64,000 nucleotides of DNA from Membranipora membranacea. Its lineage: Eukaryota; Bryozoa; Gymnolaemata; Cheilostomatida; Membraniporidae. The position numbers and the translations under genes were made by a program. Where the stretch lies: contig OU612068.1 of the NCBI GenBank assembly GCA_914767715.1, positions 744,001 through 808,000 on the forward strand. The letters run 5' to 3'. The notes under the pieces were generated by a model that did no database searches, was not told the origin of the DNA, and saw nothing but the letters and a program-made list of their open reading frames with translations. This document shows positions 20,827-33,045 of the stretch, in pieces. How positions within the stretch are numbered: the first letter of the stretch is position 1; every line of letters begins with the position of its first letter.

Positions 20827-23306
20827 TTATGCCTCCCCAGTGGGTCCAGCATCGATAGTGACAGTAGTGGCTTTGACAAATATTTGTTGTGTTATGAATT
20901 TGGTAATCTGATCCTGTTTCTGAGCCTTTTCTTCTTCTGTTTCGAGTTCTTCACCGTTAATACCCTTTAGCTGTATAACCACATCGCCGATCGTGGCTTT
21001 AGGGCGAGCTCGTAACTGGAAATAACGGAAAATAGCCGTCGAGTTAAAACTGAAGCAACAATATTGCTTACTATAGGTAATACACCTGTAATTGGGTGAA
21101 GGTCAACTTGTTGCACCCATCCTCCAAAATAAAATGACTAGTATGCTGATGACAAATCAGGACCCAGGCAAGTTGATAGTACTGCAGTCAGTAATATTGA
21201 GGCATGAAAATGTTGCCTGTTGTATTTGCAATTGAAATTTTGGTGATTTGAGGTTTTAAATAATTTTAGCAAAATCAATTTGGGGCGCTTTATGCAGACA
21301 AGTCAGTTGAGGCAAAATTGGCTGGAAAACCTGTAAAAATGCACTTGCTCCGTTTGATTGAGCGCCAAAAAAAATTGACCACCGTTTTTCTTTCAATACT
21401 CTCAAGTATGTCAGAGCAGAAGCAGACCATCGTTTTGAGTGGTCTGGTTAAAGAATTGAAAGAAGCTGAAGCAGGCTTTTGGAGGTGAGAAGTCAACATA
21501 ATTTGCATGTAAAGCAATGGGGAAATAAATAGAGGTGTTGGACCATAGCATCATTACTCTCAACAATAATGGTACACGAAACAATTCTCATTCATTCCTT
21601 TTTTAAGGTACGCCAGAGTAAGTACACTAGGGTAAGTACACTAGAGTAAGTACACCAGAGTAAGTACACCAGAGTAAATACACCAGAGTAAGTACACATT
21701 AGTAAGTACACCAGAGTAAGTACACTAGAGTAAGTACACCAGAGTAAGTACACATAAGTGAGTACACCAGAGTAAGTACACCAGAGTAAGTACACATAAG
21801 TGAGTACACCAAAGTGAGTATGCCAGTGTAAGTACACCAGAGTAAGTACACCATAGTAGGTACGCCAGAGTAAGTACACCAGAGTAAGTACACCAGAGTA
21901 AAAACACCAGAGTAAGTACACCAAAGTCAGTACACCAGAGTAAGTACACCAGAGTAAGTACACCAGAGTAAGTACACCAGGGTACGGACACAATGGAGAC
22001 ACTTACCTTAGCCACCTGCCATCTATCATATTTTCCCTCATCTAACATCCTTGACCTTTCCTCACAAGGAGGCATACTAAGAGGAGGAATCATCTTATTC
22101 CTCTTCCGCCTGTTAAATCTCTTTATATCCTTCAATCTGTGTAAGTTATTGACAGCCTTTCTCCAACGCAATCTACAATAATAATTCTGTTACTCATAAA
22201 GGTGACGATCAGTGTAATTTATTCAACAAAATACGTAGAGAACTTACAACTACTGATTATATGTTTGAGGCTTTTCCAGCTCCACTGCACCACTCAGAGA
22301 ATAGTTCCTGGGCATTGTTACTCAAATTTCTCCAGGACTACATTGCAGAAGGCAGTAAATCCGCAATCACTGAATTGATATACCTTTGCATAAAATATCA
22401 TACATACTATAACCTTCCTCAGTTATGTCTTAATCAAGGAGAAAGAAATCATCCATTATGATCTTGAATAATATAATCTTGGTGTTATGTGGTCGCTGGG
22501 AAAGAGATACTAGTTTTTTGTTTTGTTTGGAGGGATTTTATAAATGTAGAACCTAGTGAGTAGAATAGAATAGAATGAAGGCTGCATTGTTGCCATGTGA
22601 CAGTCTATATATGACATACCTGGCTAGTAGATCTGGCTTCCTCTCTTCGGCAGGGTACGAACTTTCACTGGATGCCCCATAGTCTGATTCCTCTATAGGG
22701 TAGACACTACCAGGTAGAGTGGCGTAACTCACACCTCGAGGGCGAGGACTGACTATGGTCTCTTTGTCTGATTTTTCCTCATTAAATCCTGTTGCTACTC
22801 TTCTAGCCTCGTCCTTCTTATTAAGCAGACGCATACCAGCTGACATAGACAAGGGAGGCAACTCTTCTAGAACTATTCCATCACGGTGAGTACTGTAACT
22901 CCTATGGTGGGAGGAAGATTAATTAAACAGCCGACAATACTACCAGTTCAAAAACCATGTATGTTATGAGTTGAGAGTACTCAACTCATAACATATCCAT
23001 TAAGGTGTTTAGTCAGAGCATCAAAGAAAGGGAAAAAAAAACCAATTATCTTGAAATACATGAACTTTGCTTTGTATAGTATAAGAAATAACCTGAAATC
23101 CCATAAATTTTTTCATCAGGTTTAATTTTTCTATACTTTGCAAATAAAACCCTCTTTGACACATTGATGACACTGACCAGAAATCTGTGTTGAAGTTATA
23201 ATCCTCTCCCTCACTGTTCTCCTCATACACCCGCTCGTGTTTGCTATGCTTTGATTTGCCGATAGCATGTAGTACCGGATGATCTTTTGTCTCTGAACGC
23301 TTAAAA
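20827..23306 (-). CDS. Unrecognised gene, four 3' exons (5' part not found)
   Basis: Minus-strand exons: 23306-23178, 22901-22620, 22136-22007, 21015-20827 (TAA at 20829-20827). The splice phases agree across all junctions. The chain has about 243 residues: a charged start (HPVLHAIGKSKHSKHERVYE), an acidic stretch, then LEELPPLSMSAGMRLL, a Ser/Glu-rich region, a basic segment (LKDIKRFNRRKRNK), a second MIPPLSMPPCEE, and a C-terminal exon with RARPKATIGDVVIQLKG and TVTIDAGPTGEA. The repeated PPLSM motif is the only internal repeat. No transmembrane segment or known domain is visible. The first exon shown starts in phase 2, so at least one upstream exon lies at higher coordinates, before 25063. 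Confidence 0.6.
21270..21484 (+). CDS. Possible orphan exon inside an intron of the minus-strand gene
   Basis: Between an acceptor (ATAATTTTAG) and a donor (GAG then GTGAGA) lies a 71-codon open frame, with peptides such as NQFGALYADKSVEAKLAG and LIERQKKLTTVFLSIL. The composition looks protein-like and helical. It runs antisense to the intron between exons 22136-22007 and 21015-20827 of the neighbouring gene. No partner exons were recognised, so it may be an exon of an undetected plus-strand gene or a relic. I do not recognise the family. Confidence 0.35.
21606..21985. repeat. 14-bp minisatellite AGTAAGTACACCAG, about 27 copies
   Basis: Head-to-tail units of 14 bp with occasional changes (for example CATAAGTGAGTAC). 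On the plus strand nearly every copy contains GTAAGT, the consensus 5' splice-site core. The array lies in an intron of the minus-strand gene, so the donor-like motifs are antisense to that transcript. The Leu/Val/Tyr-rich open frames here are artefacts. Confidence 0.92.
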
Positions 23307-25062
23307 CTATAACCAAAATTGACAGAGAGGCTGCAAAGTAAGTTTTTTGTTAAAGAAAAAACAGCAGTCAGTACGGAGAATGAAGAGGCGGAGCAGCCAT
23401 CATAACTAATTCCACAAGCCTACATTTGATGGAAGCATTTGCAGCCAACCGATCTCTCCATTGGTGCTTCCTCAGTTGGTGCATAAGGCGACAAGATTTT
23501 GCAATTATTTTTGCTGATTGTATATTTGTATGATGTAGAAATCGGTCAGAAATTTGTCAGGTCATTATACAATCTCACACATGCATTTGTATATTGCAGT
23601 TTAGTGGTGAGCCGGCTGGCAACGCGATACGCTAGATAGATAGATAGATATCACAATACGCTAGATATCACAATATCGTTATTACAAGTTGTGGTCTGTA
23701 GTCTGTACCTACCTGTTTATCTTTTCTCTTTGTTGAGTGAGAGCTGTAGATTCGACCATTTGACTGATGCTGAGAGGGGGATATATACAGATATTGTCAG
23801 TGTTCACCTTGATGTAATACTCCATCACTATCAGACATCAGATCTGTCTCTGAGTGTAGATTATAATACTGATATTGCTGATCTGGTTAGATTCTGACAG
23901 AGTTACAGGTGAGCAGGCAGCAGCCAAAGTTAGCTCTGGCTACAATGGATTGCTTATTTCAATCAATACCTGTTAGTAGACAATATCTGCATTAACAATA
24001 CCTGATAAATCTAGTATTGGGTGGGTTAAAATTTCATGAAACGTGGTAAAATATCCCTTAGGGGACGCTCATGTCATGATTTATTTATACCTTAGGCAAA
24101 AAATATATGGAACCACGACATTTAAAAACAACTGACTGTCGTTTCCAAATCCTTGGTGAAATACCGATGCAGCAGTGATGTCTCTCAGGCCATGAGCCTC
24201 CTTCAACTGTCGATAAAAATCTAATTGATGATGTCCAAGTTGTAATAACCGTTTGACAAACGGAAATGGTAATTAGAAAATTTGATAGGATAGAGAACTG
24301 ATTGAGCCCAGAGAAAAGGTTATGATTACAGATAGCAGAATTTGAAGCATTTGAAATCTCTACCCAAAATCAATAAGTTTAATTTCTTAAGAAACATGGG
24401 CATTAGGCATTATATAACTGACATGTTTGGTTTGGTTTGTGGAAATAATGCTGTTTATTATATACTTGAATCCTTCTAAGAGCAAAATTATTGATTGAGT
24501 TCAAAGGTACAACTGTCACTCTCATAGGTCAGCCTGACATCACATTCAGCTGTAAGTGTATGTGTGACAACTTATCGGCCTCCTTATCATCTCAGTGTGT
24601 AGAAACGGAAGGGGGGGGGGGTGCTAGTAGCAGATTGAGGAGTTAGACTTATCAGAAATTTGTGGTGTGACGGTGGGTAACAATCGCACAATTCCACCAC
24701 TCGATGTCTCAGATGGATGATAAATATTGTAAGACAAACATTGAATAATACTATACAAAACTTTCAAGCTAGATTTTGAATAGATGGTCATGACATGAAA
24801 ATGAGGTTGCACAAAAATTATGGACATCATTACATGATGCAAAAAGTCTGGAGAATCGAATTAGAGGTTTCAAATCATTAAAATGATACTTTGTTCATTG
24901 GAGTTATGTACTCATGGACATACATAAGACAACTCCCAGTAAATAGCCACCAAACAACAGAGAGTTGAGGAGTTTTGTCCTACACCTTCGGGTGACACAC
25001 ATCCAGACAATTGTTCAGTTTTAATTCAATCTCGGATGTCAGAATTTACAGCAGGAGACATA
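23307..25062. other. Region upstream of the unknown minus gene; one possible plus-strand exon
   Basis: It should hold the missing 5' exons of the 20827-23306 gene, but none could be fixed. A plus-strand frame from an acceptor at 23748-23749 to a stop at 23897 reads FDHLTDAERGIYTDIVSVHL and has a protein-like composition. No partner exons were found. A run of G (24610-24619) and a short TAGA microsatellite (23635-23650) are also present. Confidence 0.3.
25020..25025 (-). terminator. Possible poly(A) signal of the LRRC74-like gene
   Basis: ATTAAA on the minus strand lies about 40 bases after the stop codon at 25063. It is a common variant of the polyadenylation hexamer in a sensible position. 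Confidence 0.4.
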
Positions 25063-28000
25063 TCACACTAGTGTTTTATTCTTCCACATGGACAGTGCAC
25101 CTTTCATCTTAATACTCTTCACTTGTGTGTTCAGTTCAGCAGCTTCCTCTGCTGTTACAGTAAACTTCTGAGTAGACAGTGCAGCTGGCAGGTCTGACTG
25201 CTGAGTATCAGCAGCAGGTTCTCCTCCTTCTAAGGACTTCTGCTCATTAGATATAGCAGTGGGCGGGGCACTTACAGACCCAGCAGTAGTATTAGAGGCA
25301 CCAGCACCTGTCAAAATATGTCATATTAAAGTGGCAGCTAAGTAAAGAGTGTCGCAAACACATTGAATTATGGGGTTAATTGAAAATAAAACCTTTACTG
25401 AGTTGACCAGAATTCTAAATTCGATCGTAAGATTCATAAGACACAAACAAGCCCAAGATATTTTATCTCTTCAACTCATACTCAAGTCGGATTGAAAAAC
25501 ATAGTTGGGCTTTCTGCGCATTCTTCAAGTATTACCTTCGACATAAATCACATGCATGTTTTCCATTTACAAACAACAATGCTGAAGATATACTTCATAA
25601 CTGACGGAGAACAGGCACAGTTGTACAATAACACAAATATCATGCACATGAAGTCAGGCAACATTTAAGGAGAAAACCATAGGTTGGATATATAGATGAA
25701 AAAAAGGGAGTTTTTATATCTATGGGCGGATACAAGATTGATTTATGGAGTGGTACAATATCCGTTAAACATGCTGGGACGGATAGATTGTGGGGAGTTT
25801 GGGGATCATACAATATTTCTTTACAAACCAGTGATGGATGCACAACATCTGGATGAGACAGGAACACACAGACAGACACACATGGTGTGGACAATCTAAC
25901 GCAGATAGAGTGAATATTTTGTTTTATACCAGAAGAACACAGTAGATGTTATTAAGCTTTAGAAAGCAGATTGAACTCTTTCATTGTCCAAATCTAAATT
26001 ATGAGAAAATCAGTTATACACAAATGAAATCATGGCAGCAAAGATAACCTGTTTATATGATAAAGTAAAACATAACAGCAGATAAAAGCTCAACGGCCAA
26101 ACACATCAATAGGAAACCAATTATCAGAGACAACCTTGACCTGTAATAAACAATGTCATTAGCAGCTGCGTAAACATAATATACCTGATATTGGGAAATA
26201 CCCTGTACGCATTTAATCATAACTGATGACTGCTTTACCAATTACAAAAATCTAAACATTGTTGATTTATTGGGATCGTACAGTACTCACCGAATGCCTC
26301 AGTAGCTATGCCTACAGTAGTCTGAGATCTCTGTTTCATAGCCATAGCCTCTTTAGTGAAAGCTCCCAGCTCCGTCTCCTTCTTTCCCTCTTTCTCCAGT
26401 TTCTTCTGTAACTTTTCTTCTTGTACGAATCTGTTAGCTTTCATCTTTATATCCTTAAACTCTCGGTTGATGTTGAGGATTTCTCTGTATTGGTATAATA
26501 AAAGCATCAAATGGAAGTAATTCCAGTAGTTTGAGCCTCTCAAACTCTTTCCCTAGAGTGACAGTTACCTACACTGTTATCAACTCTCTACTCATAAAAG
26601 TGTATGTCTTGAATGAATGTATGCCCTGAATCTGTTTGAATGCCCATTTTTGTAGCCAATGCTCAAATAAGTTGAAGGTTGAAGACTACAGGTGTAACAG
26701 AGCACACAGACAATGCACTCACTTGAGATCGATCTCACCATCACCATCCTTATCTAACATCTCTATGAGCTCATCCAGCTGGGAGCTGGAGAGAGGCGTG
26801 TTTATCTCCTGTAAACAAGAGCATTGTAATAACTGAACCTCCGGAGCTCCAGCAGAGAATTATATACAATGTGTATTCAAGTAAATAGGAAAGCGTTGCA
26901 ATACCTGACAGGAGTTTTGGCATGGTTGTTTGGATGTTGTGTACATACTAATATTAATACAAATACAAATACAAATACAAGTACAAGTACAAGTACAAGT
27001 ACAAGTACAAGTACAAGTACAAGTACAAGTACAAGTACAAGTACAAGTACAAGTACAAGTACAAGTACAAGTACAAGTACAAGTACAAGTACAAATACAA
27101 ATACAAATACAAATACAAATACAAATACTAATATCAATTATAATACAAAAACTTATACCTATATTATTGACACAAACAAGTGTAGACTTCTTACAAACCT
27201 TTAGTCCCATGATAAACTCTTCATGAGTTAATCCACCACTCTGATCTTTATCGAAAGTTCTGAACAAGTCGACTAATCTTAGATTCATCTCGCCCATAAA
27301 TATGAGCAGAATCTCCAGAGGATTCTTATCTGCAAATCTACAATGTTTAGAAATGAAACAAAGTTTATGTCTGTCTGTCTGTCTGTCGATCACCAGAAAA
27401 CATGGCAGAAGGGAAAGTAACTTGTACCTGAAAATTCAGACTGTGAAATTCATATTATTTTCAAACCATGAATGATGCAGAGTGCAGTCACTATTTTCTC
27501 GATATGATTGATTCTGTCATCAGGGTTCAAAATAAAGAAAAGAGTACATACCACAAATCTGTAATCGAATTAGAGAGCACTATTACACTCACCTGTCGAT
27601 GGTCCCTTCTATATTTTTGCCTTGAGAGACAACTCCGTACTCTGCGTGGAATGGTCTACCATGGTTTATATCCTTTACCATGTCAACAAACTCCTGATGG
27701 ACCATCAGCCCCTGAAAACATGAGAACATGGTACTGCAGTGGAGTTATCATCTCAATTCTGTCGTCAGGTAACTCCTCAGTGCACTGCTTGCTGTGGTGA
27801 TGATTTTTATCTGATGTTATAACTGAGGGTTTGAAGTCAAACGACACATTGTTGATTTCCTGATATTTATAAGTTATTAAAGAAACAGGATCTTTTGTAT
27901 TCTATATTGCATTCAGTATATCGTTACTAATATATCGAACACTCACATAAAAACAAAGACTCAACATTAAAATAACTGAGAACGGAGGTTGTTAAATTGA

Positions 28001-29984
28001 GTCTTAGGCTTACTTACAGTTAGATCTAAAGAGTGAACAGCAGATCTCTCATTCTCAGATATAGCAGCTAATATCTCCTGTGCTCCGTCATACATTATGG
28101 GATTTCCGTATAACTATGGAAATTTAAGGAATATTCCGAAATATAAGTATTGAAAGAGAATTGCAATGAGGATTCACATATATAATGCCATGTGATAATG
28201 TTATTGCGCCACATGACTTAGTACATATAACCTTGCAGGCTTACCATACACATAATAATAAAAGTAGCCACCTGATAAAAATGATAATAATATATCGAAA
28301 AATTAATAAATTATGATGAAGTCTATGAGGCATACCTTGATAGTTTTGAGAGTTGTGTTTATTTTGAAGTAGCGAGCGAAGTCAGCGGCAGCATTATTAG
28401 ATACACGGTTGAAGCTGAGATCGAGGTGCTCCAGGTACTGATTTAGAGTTAGAGCGATACCAAGAGCTCGAGTGCCTTCTGTAGAGAATCCGTTCATTGA
28501 CAGGTTCAAGTTCTTCAGTCCAGAATTGCCCTAAAATCGAGAAACAGATACCCATCAGTCAGTTGCAATAAAATATCTAAATCTAACCGTTTTCTTGCGA
28601 TATCACTTGATCTGTCAGTTCCCTGAACACGATGGCGAAATTAGACACTTTCTATATGTGAATCAATTTCTGCATATTTTGACATTATAATAAAATAATC
28701 CCCTTCAAGCCAGCTACTTTGCTCTAACCTATGCTGTATGGAAGTCAACTAAAGGCTGATCGCGACTTAATCTAAACCCGTTCTGCAATTAGGCCTCAGC
28801 TGATAGCCACAGTTATTTTTAAAACAGGAAAATATCTATAGTTTAGCTTACGGCTACTCCTTTGGCAAAAGCCTGTGCTCCCTCAAGTCTCAAGGCATTC
28901 CAGCTTAGATTGAGGTTTTGAAGTGTGTCATTATTAGCTATTGCAGTACCCAGAATCTTTCCAGCCTCAATACTGAACATATTCTTGCACAGGTTCATGT
29001 TCCTCAGACTGATGTTGTTCTAGAAATGATAATGGATAAGGGTTTTATTCTTTAAGACAAACTCATAGCTGTGAGTCTCAGAATCCATTTGGTTACATTT
29101 GGAAAATTTTTCTGATTTTCCTTTTTAAGATATTGAGATCATGACTGATATTCATGTAACACTTTACTCATGTGTTACAGCAATGCCGGATGTGTAAATT
29201 TTAAAGTCTAAGAATTAATTTTTTTCTGTTTTTATTTTCATGCCCAGGTTGCCTTCCTTACTTATATTGTGATGAAACCTCTAAAGGTCGCCTCTAATTT
29301 TTAGAAGATGATCATTGGTTCAGTAATAAAGATTATATATATATTCACAACAATGATGATATAACGCCTGTGAAAAGCATTCAAAGTACAGTTGTTACCT
29401 CAATTATATCAGCCAGGTATTGGGCATCTTTATCTTCAAATTCATTGTCTGTAACAGAGAAACAAAAAAGTTCATGCGGCGGAGTGTTCATGGTAGGCAC
29501 AGTGAGATATCCTATCCTCACTCCAGAGCTTCACATAAAACAAGTGGCGTTTGTTACATAGTACTGGCTGACATGCTGACATTGTTTAAAATGCAGATTC
29601 ACAACAGTAATTCCTAACATTTCGATTTTTTTGGTACTTACTTGAGATATCCAAGTTGACTAGAGTTCCACTGTCCCTTATAGGCAGACAGAGAATAGTT
29701 AGGCCTCGAGACCCGAGCTGATTGTAAGATAAGTCCTACAACATACACACATTCATAAATATATCAGCTTTATGAATATCTCTCTAGGAGGGAAACAAAT
29801 GGTAGGATAACATACTATATATTATATATCATTATTATTATTATTAATAGTTGTAGCGGAGGAACAGAGTTGATATCGGATCAATGACACGCTTGTACAG
29901 AAATTAACAAGTGATATAACTCCGATATGTCAGTACTTGCGATATTACTTGGGATTCTCTTGTGGCCTCGACTGGGAGGTCAAC

Positions 29985-30021
<37 letters not shown>

Positions 30022-33000
30022 GTATATATATAAATGTCAAACAAAAGTATTCATAACTCATATGTAATTCAACCATCAACAAAATGCTGACATAAGTTTT
30101 ACTTGTAGCATACTAACCCCTATGCCAGTCTCAAGTTTACAACATATCAGACATTGGACGCTTACATAATCTTATTAAACCTGGTGTTCGCCTTGTAATA
30201 ATTTGTTGTTATTAAGTAATGACTTGAATTAGAAAGTGAAACTCCAAAGTTTATACAAATAGAGGCAATAAGTGCATTAGATTATCAGAATGAATAAAAC
30301 AATAAATCTTATTTTAATTGATTAATTCAGATCTTTGTTCCCTCTTTGATCTTGCTCTACAGTAAATTTGAAAATTCTGCATATTTATAAACATTTTTGA
30401 AGGTAAATTTAAGGGCATCCATTGTTTTCATAAATTTAATCATCCCATTTTGCACCACGATGGACATTTGCTTTAAGAATGTGATAAAGTGAACTTCACT
30501 GAACCTTTTGTTCTGGCTTACATCTAAGTAACGATGTTCCAATTTTTAATTCAAAACATCATATGCAGTTTAATACAACATGCCCAACAAGCTAAGACAG
30601 GGTATTGTACCAAAATGAAGGTTATCACTGATCGCATATTCCAAATTCACATTTATTTATCAACAAGGTCAATTCAACTAGAAATTAGCGTCTTGATTGG
30701 AGCCAAGGAGAATTTATCAGTAGGCAAAGTTGTGCTACATATATATTTCAGTTTCCCTTTTTGCCTCATTTTCTCAATTAAAAAGATTCGGTGGATTAGC
30801 ACCCTGTCAACCTGATGGTATAATCAGGTCTGTACGTGTATATGAATTTATCAAATGATAAATGAGTTGTCTTCAAACAAAGACCCAACTATCGAATAGT
30901 TTATGTCAAAATCATTTTGATAAAATTTTGTCAGATCTGTCGCATTCACTTCATTCAAGAATTACATTGAACAATTGTAAAATATCCTAAAATATCCTAA
31001 ATACCACTAAACGCCGTCCAGATAAAGCCTGCACTCATAAAAGGGCAAAGAGTTTTTTTAAATTCCTCATGAGATTTTTTAACAACATAGATATTTATAT
31101 TCACTAGAGAGCCTAACTTGTATTTTCAATAGACCATCCGATTCTATCTACATATTTTGCATGAGTGATACTGTGATGGTAGATATAAAAAACTCTTAAC
31201 TCTAAAATATCAGCTGAGAAAAGTATCCAATAAGATTATCCCACTCACCAAATCTGTGATGAATACATTATGACTGACCATAGTGGATATAAAGGCACAT
31301 CCCTCTGGACCAATCATATTGTTCGACAGGTTAATATAACGAGCATTCGGACTCATCTGAAACGGAGGAGATAACTCCTAGTTATTATATCATCTTCAGT
31401 GGCTCTGATCAGCTGATTGTGTGTGTCAGAGATCAACAGGACAAAGTTTGAGTAAACCTAACTGCTCGACAAAAATGTTATGGAAGGTATAAAAAATAGA
31501 AGGAAGTATATAGATAGACCAATTATCTCAATACTTGGATCAGTGTCAGATAGAAGTTCAACTACAGTACTCTGTAGCTAGAGAATGGATTCTTAACCTG
31601 TCCTTATTGGTGATAAAAAGTATAGCTAGGATAACTAGCCTAATATAAGAAAACTTAGCCGTCTTACCGCGATTGGTGGAGCTAGAGCCTGCACACCGGC
31701 CGCTCCGATCCCCCGGTGAGGCATATGGAAATGTGTTTTATGTATATTATTTTTCACACATGACAGGGGGACGATTCCTACTCTTTGACAAAGAGCTACG
31801 TATAGTTCTACTCCTGTCAGATCCTCAAGTTTGGGCTCTGGTTCTGTTAAACAATATAGATATAATAAATACATATATATCTATATAACTGCAAAATGTC
31901 ACCACAATTTACCACACATCACTGTAGTTCTTTGCTGACTTCTATGCTGACTTCATACATCATGTCCGACCTCTAACTTGTAACACACATCGCATAGATC
32001 AAATTTATTATTGGAATTTAACATAGTTTAACAAGTCATAGTGTCCCAAGGTAGGACCCAAGATATTGAGTAAGGGTGGGGTAGTGAGATCTGATGATGA
32101 TGATTTGACCCATTCCCCAATATCAGCAGGACCAGTCGGACCACCTCCTCCTACTTACACTGAGATTCTAGACTACATAATCCTACATATAAGCTCACCG
32201 ATATCCATCTCTAGATCAGTATCATAGTCAGGACTGCTGTTTCTGCTGGGTATTTCCTCAGTGTCACTACCACTGTCATCAAAGTCGACATGCTTAGCAG
32301 GTGTCTGTACTCGAGCAGGTAAAGGATCATTCCTCCCGGGACCTAAACCTGCCAAATATTTAGTCCAATTATATATGTCTGGCTAATCTTAGAAGTTTAT
32401 TTATGTTGTGTTACGTTTTCTTTATACTAATTCTAAAGAATCCCATCTGATCGGGTTACCACGTGATGCAAGGTGGTGATATGTAGTGTGTCAAGCCAAT
32501 TATTCTGGTGTAGGAGAGAAAATGGGTGAGATGTTAAACTTTCTACTCTTGACAACAAATGCAGCACCCATTCAATACAATTTTCTAACCTTCATTAAAT
32601 TTTTCATAATTCCAGAAAACCAAAACAATGCAATCAAATTAGAGCTGCACTCACCAGCTAGAAAACTAGAGATCTGATGTCCGTCTCCCTCTTCGTCCTC
32701 AGTATCCACTTCAGTAAGAAATGCATCAGTTCTAGACGTCACGTCATATCGTTCCGCCTCTTCCTGTGCATCGTCAGTGTAATGAGTCCGTATTGTCTTA
32801 GCACTAGAGGTGCGACTCAAATGAACGCTGGTGTTCATAGCTAGGAGTGTGAAACAAGTTTATGACATCAGATAATATATAGTAACAAACAGGATAGGAA
32901 ACATCATCAGTTGTAAGAGATAGATGTTTTGAAAATGAAAAACGTGACGATTTTTATCAATAATTTGATGGATTTGAAATAGAATTGTATGTGTCTTTGT

Positions 33001-33045
33001 CAGAATACCTTTAACACTAGGTTCTAGAGTCTGTAAGGTCCACAT
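25063..33045 (-). CDS. LRRC74-like leucine-rich-repeat protein with EF-hands
   Basis: Fifteen minus-strand exons: 33045-33009, 32840-32655, 32348-32199, 31843-31668, 31356-31249, 29735-29642, 29448-29399, 29019-28852, 28530-28336, 28113-28018, 27711-27593, 27337-27199, 26808-26723, 26484-26291, 25307-25063. They join in frame to 680 residues. The N terminus is acidic and low-complexity. LEDLTGVELYVALCQRVGIV matches the conserved LRRC74A/B opening. RNI-type leucine-rich repeats follow (YINLSNNMIGPEG, DLSYNQLGSRG, NLNLSWNALRLEGAQAF, NLNLSMNGFSTEGT, HLDLSFNRVSNN). Two EF-hand loops follow: DKDQSGGLTHEE and DKDGDGEIDLKE, the second spanning an intron. A charged coiled segment closes the protein. 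A second ATG at 32838 could also start it. The LRRC74 group is poorly characterised; calcium binding is predicted from the intact loops. Confidence 0.85.
26950..27128. repeat. Hexanucleotide array ACAAGT/ACAAAT in an LRRC74-like intron
   Basis: About 30 copies: ACAAAT at both ends and ACAAGT in the core. The symmetric edge-to-core layout suggests that the core variant expanded inside an older ACAAAT array. It lies between exons 27337-27199 and 26808-26723. Long open frames here (VQVQVQ, STSTST, LVLVLV) are artefacts. Confidence 0.93.

Noticed and set aside
20752-20970. Plus-strand frame with a hydrophobic C terminus as last exon of the lectin gene
   Set aside because: Its phase would allow it, but it runs antisense across the minus-strand terminal exon (21015-20827), which has the better protein signature and phase agreement.
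21592-22171. Leu/Val/Tyr-rich minus-strand frames
   Set aside because: Produced by the 14-bp minisatellite; only the segment 22136-22007 next to it is a real exon.
22959-22995. Palindrome TATGTTATGAGTTGA / inverse as another foldback element
   Set aside because: A clear 15-bp inverted repeat, but no flanking direct repeat, so no sign of mobility.
26860-27226. VQVQ, STST, LVLV and TCTC open frames
   Set aside because: Translation of the ACAAGT/ACAAAT hexanucleotide array in all frames.
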